Shown one piece after another: positions 54,636 to 64,000 of a stretch of DNA of 64,000 nucleotides. Origin of the DNA: Effrenium voratum (Eukaryota > Sar > Dinophyceae > Suessiales > Symbiodiniaceae); NCBI GenBank assembly GCA_963377175.1, contig CAUJNA010003737.1, positions 268,721-332,720 on the forward strand, given 5' to 3'. The position numbers and the translations under genes were made by a program. How positions within the stretch are numbered: position 1 is the stretch's first letter; each line of letters starts with the position of its first letter. The notes under the pieces were generated by a model. The model was not told the DNA's origin. It did not search any database and saw nothing but the letters and a program-made list of their open reading frames with translations.

Positions 54636-57600
54636 TAGGGGCCCTTCGCGTATTTCAAAAGGACGTCGCAAGGAAGCCGGACATTGAACGTTGATTTTGA
54701 GTCACATTCCAAGGTACGCAGCAAGGCAGCCCACAGGTTTCTGTGGTGTTCGGAAAGGTGCAGGGGCTAGGACCCCCCCCAAGCTTGGCGATTTGGATTG
54801 GTGCTTGCTGGCAAACATCCGAACCAAATGGGCAACAAAAGTCATATCAAAATCACCACACATCACCGAACAAATGTCCCTCAGTTGTTCTGGAAACCTT
54901 GCCATTCTGGCTGTTTGGAAATTGACTTATGAATAGTTTCCTTTTCAACGCAATTGCTGTCTGTGCCCTCAAGACTTTGGCGTGAAATCAGGCATCTGCC
55001 TCACTAAACTTTTGGGTAGCAGAAGGGCACACTTTTGTCATGAGGTCCTGCAGAAATCCCTGCTAAGGGGACCCCCCCCCTCACTGGGCCTAACTCGGCT
55101 TGGTGGTTCCCAGCATTCCCCTCAGCTTTCTAGCTCTTTACGGTTTAGTGGGGGTTCCATTCAACCCACGAGTTAGACAAATAGGGGATCTGAGGACAGC
55201 CCAGTTTACTTGGGGAACCCGAGCGTCGCAGCGCGCAGCGCGCGGCCAGGAGATTGCCAGGGCCAGCTCGATGCCAAACACCGTGGTGAGCGTGCCCATG
55301 CCCCGCAGCGTGACCCCGAAGTTGGACCAGAGCCCCTTGGAGATTTTTTTGGGTTCTCAGAATTCATTCTTTTCAGGATGGGGTCTTCTCGCTTGCGCCC
55401 CCCCAAAGCCGACCTTGGTCTATTTGTAGTCATAGCCTCGAACGATTTATCTTTGATTTCTGGGTCCGTTGGGCAAGTGAGTTTTTCTTTAGCCCACAAA
55501 TTAGAGGGACATTCTGAGCATGTGACTCCATATCCAGTTGGATCCCCCCCCCCTTTCGGGCGGAGGTTTCAGGGGCACAAAGGCGACATCAATCGAACGT
55601 GTTCTGCGGAAGAATGAGATGGTTTCACAACCGCGCCTGCGCTTCGCATGTAGGTGACTAAGTTTTGAGGCGACCCATGCATGTGACAGTCGAGCGGCTT
55701 TTTTTTGCCAGCATAAAGGCGCAGTATTTCTGTGGCTTGCACCCCTTTGGCAACAAATGGAGTCCGAAAACACGGCGCCATTTGCTTTGGGTTATGCGGC
55801 CAATGTGTCTGTTATCGTTCTGCCCCGGCTCTCGGGGCAGCCCGAAGGTGTACTCGAGCTGGCTCTTCCGATGAGTGTTGGCCCACACGTGGAGGCCCAT
55901 AGGCAGCCCACAGAGAAGCGTGGATATGGCAGCGCGCAGAGCGACACAGAGAAGTTCGCAGAACGAGCACGTGGAAAAACAAGCAGAGAATGTACGCCGA
56001 GATTGCGTGCCAGAGAGAGCGCAGAAAGAGAGATCGCGGAGATCTTAGAGGATCACATCGACCTTTTGTCCATGCGCCATGAGACCGCGCAGAGCCGTGG
56101 AACCAGAAGCCGTGCTCGAAATTCATAGGCCATCTTTTAAGGCGAAGAGAGATCACGACCCTCTACGGAGATCGGTGTGGTGGATGTGCAGAAACCCGAG
56201 TGTTCTGCGCATTTGTTGCAGTTACCGCAGGACAATGTGCGGACATGGGTGTGGTGAAGGTGCCAAAACTCAAGTGGTTTGCATCTTTCCACAGTTTGCG
56301 CGCGACTTTCTGGGAAGATCGGCGTGCACAATATGTAGAATAACACATGTGTTTTTGCACTTTGAAGACACGGTGACGGGCATCTTCAGCGCTTCAGGGC
56401 TTCAGAACTTCAGTCAAAGCGATCGGGTGAAGACACGAAGACACGAAGACGCGCATCTTTGGGGCTTCAGGGCTTCAGGGCTTCAGGGCTTCAGGGAGCA
56501 AGCAAAGCTTGCGCAAAGACACAAGGACGCGAACCCTTCAAGGCGTCGGGCTAACGAAAATTGCGGAGAAAGGCTTGCGCGGTGAAGCTTGCGCAATCAC
56601 AGGGCTCGTGGGGAACATGGGAATGATTGTGTATGTATGTTCTTGCTGGCTTTGTGGCGTGGAGGGCATTGCGCGGAGAAGTTGCGCGGAAACTTGCACG
56701 CGCCCACCCGAGAAAGCCGTAGGTTCATCTTAAGAAGCTTGGGGGGCTTAGTTTTTCGGATTGTAGAAAACAGCCGCGTGCGGCCGAATGCTTTGGGGCC
56801 AACTGTTGTCGAAGTGTTCGGGGGTCATCCCAGAAAGACATCCCTTTTTCTAGCAGAGTCACTGAACAGCTTCCAGTTGTTTACTTGGGACGTGGAGATC
56901 AGAATGAGACCGTTTGGGAGTCCGTGCAAGCAACACGCCAAACATGTCGCCGTTCCCAGATCATCGTAAAGAGCTCGATCAAGGAATTTGCTGACCATTC
57001 CAGAAGAAACACAATTTGCGACTGTTTCACTGCGCCGCTGTTGCTGTGTTGTCAACCCACTATCCGTTTTGCGTAGATGAGCGGAGAAATCGCATCTTGT
57101 CAATTGGCGGCACGAAAGGGGCTGCAGGGGCGCCTGAGTTGCAACTGGCTCTGCCCAGGCAAGAGGAAGCTCCACCCGGCAACTTGGATAGCAGAGGGCG
57201 CTCGGCAGACATTCCATCGCCAGGAGAATCAAAAAAAAGACAACTTGTTCATGTAGAGGTATCGTCCCCCATGTCTTGCACAACCGAATGCAGAGATTGA
57301 GCTTTGCAATTTTGGCTTTCTTCATGGGCCAAAGCTTCCCATAAGCAGGCCGTAGGGCATGTGTTCTGATGAGGCCTTGCTTTGCAGCACCAGCGGTAAC
57401 ACGTGCGGGAGGACCCCCCCTCGTTTCGGAACCTCCAGGAGATGACCCCATGAGCAAGATGTGCAGCGAAGGGTTGACAAAATTGTGACGCTTGAAGGGG
57501 GACGCGCTTAGCCACTCTACGAGGGCCGCAACATGAAATCGGGCTCCCAAGGACCTAAGCCGAGTTTGTTGTTCTGCACTGGTCAAATGCTTGAGCGGAT

Positions 57601-60600
57601 TCATTCGCTTTCCTGATTTGGTTTTGGACGGACGGTGTGATCAGTGGGTGAGACAGTTCTTCTTATGACCTACAGGGAAAGGCAACGTGGGCCAGTAAGT
57701 TTCGGACCTTTTGCAGCTGCTCCGAGGTGGAGCCGCAAGCGCCGCCTTTGCCCCCAATGCCTCCCCTGCCCAACCAGTTGAGCGAGGACGGCTTCTTGGA
57801 AGAAATGCAGATGCGCTTCCCTAAGGGCGGGATTGGAAGGGGAACTCTCTGATTAGCATCATTCAGATCGATCGGACGTCCGCTGAAATCTGAAAGCTGT
57901 GGTTTTAGAGGCGGCCGCCCACTTCCGCACGCTCTCCTTTTCCACGTGCAGGTCACCAGGCCTTTTCACTCTCAGGTCTGATAGGGATGGTCGGCGTTTT
58001 GGGTGTTTTGGATCCACGACCCCACAGGGAGTCTGACATGGAGGCCACAAAATCGGGCACCGGTCAACCGCTGAGGTGCAGCAGCCGAAGCGGCTTGGCA
58101 GACAGCGAGGCCAAAACAAGAACCCCCCCTGAAATAGTTGGATGGCGGGACGCGACTTTGGAAGGCGCTTTGATCCATGCGGTGCCCTGCGTGTTGCCCT
58201 GCTGCTGAGCCCGGTGCACTTCCAGAGTTCGGATTGCCTTGCGGCTCCTTGCAGGCGCGTCTTTGAAGCAAGGCAAATGGAGGCCTTGAAACTGTTTTAC
58301 CCCAAGGGGCAGCTCATTTCTTCGCTTCGGGTGTGAGCACGTCGTTTTGTTTTCGATTCGCTTGCATCTCTGACTTCGCCTTGGCCTTCTTGGATGCCAG
58401 GCTAACAAGCTAGAAACGTGAGTGAGACGTTGGTTCATGGTGCCAAGTTGCAGCAGCATCGAACATGCCTCAGAACTGCAACGCGACACTTGAGGCACCC
58501 AAGAAAGCATGGATGTCCATCCGAGCAGCTGCGCTCAAACTGGCTGGCAAGAAGAAAAAACGCTGGCACAACATACCCTGAACCATACCTTCGAAATATA
58601 CCTTCGACATATATAATATACCTGCAAAACATGCCCCAAGTCCAATACGAATGGATTGATGCAGTTCAATAAACAGACAAAAGCCCAATGCGTAGATAGC
58701 AGATAGATCAATACTTTGTGACATGAATAGAGAAAACAATACTTACATTATTTACGTGTATAGACATGTATGCATACACACTACACGCTTTTTGTAACTT
58801 TAACTGGGGCGAACCGAGACTTCAACACTTTTCGCAGATATTTTCTTTGAGAACTAGATCATGTCACAGCGTGAGCCCTTGCTGTTAAGCACGTGCTGAA
58901 GTGACTTGCCCAGCACGCCCTTCCTTTTTAATCTGTGGAAGTCTTCGCACCAGCGGCCACTGGACACTGCGGGCAATCAGGTCGTTAGGGCATTGTGTGT
59001 CTCGCATTGTTGGCGTGGCTGGTGTTGGCACAGAACTGAGGCCGACCTGGGCAGCGGTGCAAGGCAGGAGAGAGAGAGAGGGCTGAGCCAGGGGCTCTTG
59101 CGAGTGGTTTTGTTGGGCCTAGTGGAGGGTTCACAGACCCCTTTCCGATTGGGTGAGTTATTGAGCTGCGTATGGGCATTGTTTTCCCGGCGCTTCGCCC
59201 GGGCCAGAGGGTTAAAGGGAGCCACTGAAAGCCCTCGGCCAACCCAAAGCCTAGAACCTCGTGCCCACCTAGCCCTATAGATTACCTTTGATTTCACTGA
59301 ACTTCCTATTGCATTTCATGGCCATATGCAACACCAGTCACCAGCCAACGCCATTAAGATAGCTCGCCCTCAAGCGTCACTCCAGACCTGCGCCATTTTC
59401 TTTTGAGCTCCAACTGGAATCAAGAACAAACCGATGGTTGCCCGTTGTGCTGCAAATTCATTCGGCGACACCTTGCATAGTGCGCGAGTTGCGCAAGTTG
59501 CAGAGCGTGCCGCGGACATATGTTGTGATACACAGTTGTGGAAAATTCGTGGTTCAAAGGCCAGTTTCTGTCATACCAAGGAAATCCCCAAAGCGATGGC
59601 TATATTAATAATATACAGTCGTGGGCATGGCCCACTTTGGTGTGACCATCAAAGCTTTGAGCATCGACGAGAATGGCGAATGGAGCTTTTCAGCTGTCCC
59701 TCATTTGGCCCATACTTGGGTGTTCGGCCAAGTTAGTAGTTGTTACTATCCCAAGTTATAACCCGGTTATAGTTCCTAAGTTTCGCCTTGAACTCCTTGT
59801 CCTTTGCGTCAGAGCATCGCTGGGGCGGGCGGTTATGTGTAAGGAAAGGCCAACGATCAGCCGATAGGCACTTCCTATTTCATGCATGGAAAAGCACGTG
59901 CAGCATGCTAGTGAAGAGCAAAAGCATTGAACAGAAAGGTTACAATAAAAATTGTGTGACAGACAGTCAGATGATGAATAATTTATGTTTGTGCTTATTT
60001 TATGGCGAGCTCAGCTCGGGGTAAAGCGAGCTCACCATGATGTAGGTACTTGGGGGTACCTGATCTCAGTGTTTTTGTTTTTGTACAGCTTGCAGCCATG
60101 CAATTTAAAGAAAGTATGACGTGATGAGAGAGGCATGATCATCTCCCCAAACATGCATCTAGCGCCTATCCGCAGTTCTGACAAGTCTTGAAACAGTCGG
60201 CGTGTGGGTGTGTCTCTCTGTCTCTGGGTGTGGCGTGTTTGTCGTCTGCGTGCCGTCTGCGCGCTGTGGGTCTGGCGCGCGCGCGGGCATGCCTTACATG
60301 AGCGCCTGCGTGAAACCCCTGTGAGGCTGAAGCCGATAAGCCCGGTGAGCCTCCATGCAGACAGCGAGGACGATCTGCCAATAGAAGCTTTGGCAAATAT
60401 CTTCGCGGGTTGCAGATTTTCCAGTGCTTGACCTAGCCTCGCTAGTAGCGACGAATAAGGCCTCGGGGCTAGTAGGGCTCCTTTTTGTAGGGGTCCCCTT
60501 TCTTGGGGTCCCCTTGACAGCATGGGAGATTTGGGGCTTGTCTCTTGCGGCTCCTTCATGGACCCTGCCGCCAATACACGCCGCCTTAGAACGACACCTA

Positions 60601-61430
60601 ATATTGACAATCCCTTGCATGTCGTGTTCTCCGTTTTGTGCAGTTTAGCATCCCAAAAAGGCCCCCCCCACAGAGTTTTTGTTGGTACGCATTTCCAGAA
60701 GCCTGGAACTGGGTCTTTGGGGTTTCTGCCTGTCCAATGTTTTGGGGGTGATGATGGACGCAAACAGTTTTTTTCAATTGTGCAAGTAACCTGGGCAAAT
60801 TGTAGTGAACTCACCTTGGAGCAGTTACCACCCAAAAGGATGCAATCACTTGGCTTTGCTCTGCCGCGCATTGATACTTGCGGCTCTTTGGAAGGTGTGA
60901 CCGGAAGCTATGGACACAACAGTCAGCAGAATCCAAGGTTGGTGCCGGGTCGCGCTTACTTGTGGGGCTGGGGCAACCTTTGAATTCTGCTGGGGGCTGT
61001 GGTTTACCGGATCGTGTGCGCCCACATGTCCGACTCTGAACCATGGAAGCCTTGGTTACGCGCAGGCAACCTATTGACCTCGAAAGGTCTTCTTTTGCCC
61101 TCCTGCACTTTGGGGCCCCCAGAATCATGTTCTGAGTTGCCGTTCCAGCTGGCAAAGCGCAAATCTCAGAAGCGCCATGCGAACAGATCTGGTTCTTTGA
61201 AGGGAGCCAGGAGGTCGGAGCATGGCTTCCGTGCGGCTCACCGGATTTTCTGGCTGCTGCTTGTGCGGGCAAATCCTTCAAGTATTTGCTAAAGTTCGTA
61301 GATGACTTCGAACATTCTTCCATTTGCTTAAGACTTTTCATCGTTATTTAAGCTCACGGCGACGTTAGACACGCGGGAGGATCCTTCGTTTTTTCATGTT
61401 CATGACTTCTTCACAAACAAGCTGACGTAG
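54636..61430. other. no gene recognised over about 6.8 kb
   Basis: Open frames on both strands are short or low in protein character, including a 259-residue minus frame at 56825-57604 and a 279-residue minus frame at 60032-60871, neither with motifs. An octamer array (GGGCTTCA) lies at about 56460-56495. The plus segment 57705-57855 (LPNQLSEDGFLEEMQMRF) looks exon-like. Poly-C and poly-G tracts at 54770, 55070 and 55545 are frequent. The TATAACCCGGTTAT motif occurs at about 59757. Confidence 0.35.
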
Positions 61431-61728
61431 CACGCTTGACTTCGATTCATATTCACCGCCAGTGGCAGGTCGCGTTTACCGCCACGCGCGCAAGAGCGCT
61501 CGTAGCACGCTTGACTACGATTTATATTTACCGCCAGTGGCAGGTCGCGTTTACCAACACCCGCGCAAGAGCGCTCGCAGCGCGCTTGACTACGATTTAT
61601 AGTTTCCACCAGTGGCAGGTCGCGTTGAGTGTCACCTTCGCAAGAGCGCTCGTAGCACTCTTGACTTCGAGTCATATTCTCCGCCAGTGGCAGGCCGCGT
61701 TTACCGCCAACAGCTGCGCCGTAAATCC
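61431..61728. repeat. four tandem 75-bp repeats, open on both strands
   Basis: CACGCTTGAC or close variants recur at 61431, 61506, 61581 and 61656, exactly 75 bp apart. Each unit includes CCAGTGGCAGGTCGCGTTTA and GCAAGAGCGCTCG. As 75 is a multiple of three, every unit keeps frame: the minus strand gives a 25-residue repeat (RDLPLAVNINRSQACYERSC), the plus strand another (YRQWQVAF). Coding is possible but unproven. Confidence 0.8.
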
Positions 61729-61761
61729 TAAGCCTTAAGCCCCAAACCCTGAACACAAAAC

Positions 61762-62832
61762 CAGCCAAATGATAAGCACACCCGCTCAAGTGCACCCGCA
61801 CAGCACTGCACACACGCCAGCCAAATGATAAGCACACCCGCTCAAGTGCACCCGCACAGCGCTGCACACACGCCAGCCAAATGAGAAGCACACCCGCTCA
61901 AGTGCACCCGCACAGCACTGCACACACGCCAGCCAAGTGAGAACCTTAAACCAAAACCCGGAGCACAAAACCAGCCAAATGATAAGCACACCCGCTCAAG
62001 TGCACCCGCACAGCGCTGCACACACGCCAGCCAAATGATAAGCGCACCCGCTCAAGTGCACCCGCGCTGCACTGCACACACGCCAGCCAAATGATAAGCA
62101 CACCCGCTCAAGTGCACCCGCACAGCACTGCACACACGCCAGCCAAATGATAAGCGCACCCGCTCAAGTGCACCCGCACAGCGCTGCACTCACGCCAGCC
62201 AAATGATAAGCTCACCCGCTCAAGTGCGCCCGCACAGCACTGCACACACGCCAGCCAAATGATAAGCACACCCGCTCACGTGCACCCGCGCAGCACTGCA
62301 CACACGCCAGCCAAATTTTAAGCACACCCGCTCAAGTGCGCCCGCACAGCACTGCACACACGCCAGCCAAATGATAAGCACACCCGCTCAAGTGCACCCG
62401 CACAGCACTGCACACACGCCAGCCAAATGATAAGCGCACCCGCTCCAGTGCACCCGCGCAGCACTGCACACACGCCAGCCAAATAAGCACACCCGCTCAA
62501 GTGCACCCGCACAGCACTGCACACACGCCAGCCAAAAGCGCACCCGCTCAAGTCACAGACGCCTCCAGCACACCCGCTCAAGTGCACACCGCACAGCACT
62601 GCACACACGCCAGCCAAATGATAAGCACACCCGCTCAAGTGCACCCGCACAGCACACACCGCTCAAGTGCACCCGCACAGCACTGCACACACGCCAGCCA
62701 AATGATAAGCACACCCGCTCAAGTGCACCCGCACAGCACTGCACACACGCCAGCCAAATGATAAGCACACCCGCTCAAGTGCACCCGCGCAGCGCTGCAC
62801 ACACGCCAGCCAAATGATAAGCACACCCAAAT
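61762..62832. repeat. 56-bp satellite array, about 19 units
   Basis: Units read AAATGATAAGCACACCCGCT followed by CAAGTGCACCCGCACAGCAC, then TGCACACACGCCAGCC, with few substitutions. Some units are truncated, for example near 62485, 62535 and 62655. Telomere-like CCTAAGCC and CCCCAAACCCT words precede the array (61727-61750), and a fragment of them recurs near 61945-61970. Cys/Ala-rich translations of the array are artefacts. Confidence 0.95.
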
Positions 62833-64000
62833 GATAAGCACAATAGATAGATGTTGGGGGATGTGTAAAGACTTCATGCCCATCCAGATAAGCACTAAGA
62901 GTGCTACGGCTGGCCTGCTGAACCCGCAGGTGTGTACAGCTTCCAATTCAGATACAATGCTGGACCGGACCTGTGGCCTAAGGTTCCAGAGATCCTGAGA
63001 GCAGCAAACCGAGGCGGTGTATGAAAATTGCAACGGCGGCCCGCGTGGCTAACGTCGCCGTGACCTTATTTAACACTTTATTTTCCCCGGGTGTCTTTAA
63101 AGAAATCTATCACTACTGGAAAGACTTTTTTCCCAGAAGTAAATGGAGGCATCTGGGGAAATCAACGACTGAGGTCCTGGACCATTCGTTCATGTGTTCT
63201 GTTCGATTCGGCCCAGGAACCTGAGCTGTCCGGTCAGAGCCAAGCACCCGCGACGCCCGTGGGACACAGGAACAGTGTCAGTGGGGGGGCCGCAAGCTCC
63301 TTGGACCGAAACGAGCCAGACATGGGCCTGCTCTGCACCTGAAGGCGACAAGCCAGGGGGTCCCAAAAACCAGGGAAGGCCGCTTGTCAGGCATGGTTTC
63401 CGTTGGCTTCCCGTGGCAGCAAGTCTTAGTACGGCATCTTCTGTTGTTCAAAGTTGTTGTGCCGCAGGTCGCGTGAATGGATTCAAGAATCAACAAGCAA
63501 CCAAGCACTAGTCCAGCGCACGTTTAATGAAGCAAACGGCAAACCCACTGTGATTTTCCTCCTTTTTGCTCCTTCGCCCATGTCTTCTTGTCTTGACTGC
63601 TTTGCGTCTTTAGCTTGAAGGCTTGAAAAGAGCCCGCTCTTTAGAACTGGATGACTGGCTGGGGTAACTTATCAACAAAAAAAAGGCCGCCTGACAGGGA
63701 AGTCCAACGCTTATCCCCACCGGGTTGCCTGAAAATGGAATTGGGGGACGGGGTGTGGCCCCTGGAGCCTGGAGATCTCCATGTATGGTAACCCCCCACC
63801 CCACTCCCCCTTAAACTAGGGAGGGTCAAATCTTGTTGTCTGACAGCTCGTTTTTTCACATGCATGCTTCAAGGGTGCGTGGGTTGGAATACCTTGGAAC
63901 TTTCTTCAGGCAAAGCAAAAGCTGCTTCGGGGCGTGTGGTGTTTTTTGCTTGTTTTTTCTCGCCTGCGGCAGGTAGCAATTTCGCACGCCACGTCGGTGG
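62833..64000. other. no gene recognised
   Basis: Short plus frames at 63021-63224 and 63194-63511 have no motif. Repeat R2 copy 2 occupies 63711-63828. Nothing else is supported. Confidence 0.35.
63711..63828. repeat. dispersed repeat R2, copy 2
   Basis: ATCCCCACCGGGTTGCCTGA, GGAATTGGGGGACGGGGTGT and GGCCCCTGGAGCCTGGAGAT match the copy at 52973-53104. Confidence 0.6.

Noticed and set aside
60032..60871. 279-residue minus-strand frame
   Set aside because: No motif, unusual composition, and overlapping plus frames look equally plausible.
62300..62830. Cys/Ala/Leu-rich frames within the satellite
   Set aside because: They come from the 56-bp array, which is not a multiple of three and is open only by composition.

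Overview
The window looks like dinoflagellate nuclear DNA, probably a Symbiodiniaceae-like or related genome. The evidence is a near-complete relic of the dinoflagellate spliced leader (14388-14403), very long GT/GCGT/CTG/CT microsatellites, many short inverted-repeat elements (some inside introns), sparse host genes, and retroelement proteins of types typical of this lineage. Most intact coding capacity belongs to two large retroelements. Host-like genes are few, intron-broken and often frameshifted.

Positions 1 to about 14.3 kb hold a Ty1/copia LTR retrotransposon whose 5' end lies outside the window. In order it carries the end of gag with a half CCCH zinc finger, a DTG protease, integrase, reverse transcriptase, RNase H and a C-terminal domain with PC and ELP motifs. 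Two accessory reading frames then lie between RNase H and the presumed 3' LTR. The first (7036-12462, about 1,800 residues) ends in a complete Tpt1/KptA RNA 2'-phosphotransferase domain with all four signature blocks. The second (about 12434-13670) is a Cys-rich, acidic protein. A polypurine-like tract followed by TGTTAAAACC at 14304 marks the likely LTR start, so the accessory genes appear to be cargo of the element. This is the most striking system in the window.

From 14.7 to 26.3 kb lie a prolyl-4-hydroxylase-like gene (16.5-18.3 kb) with introner-like inverted-repeat elements in two of its introns, a broken DHHC palmitoyltransferase (20.2 kb), a (CTG)29 tract, and several copies of the same short element.

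Positions 26.8 to 35.2 kb hold a second complete retroelement. It has direct terminal repeats of about 215 bp that differ only by a 6-nt indel, and it sits between GT microsatellites. Its frames are an ORF1 with a possible ADP-ribosyltransferase-fold motif, a coiled-coil ORF, a GIY-YIG endonuclease placed N-terminal to a reverse transcriptase, and a Myb/SANT protein. The domain order and terminal repeats fit a permuted Penelope-like element of the Chlamys/Naiad type. T-rich tracts separate the frames.

From 35.2 kb to the end the DNA is mostly non-coding: a giant (GCGT)n/(GT)n block, several MITE-like families, a frameshifted 2OG-Fe(II) oxygenase with a Myb-like tail (47.7-49.2 kb), a poly(A)-tailed small reading frame (54.0 kb), and a satellite block at 61.4-62.8 kb made of a 75-bp repeat followed by a 56-bp repeat. 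No rRNA, tRNA or CRISPR array could be supported.
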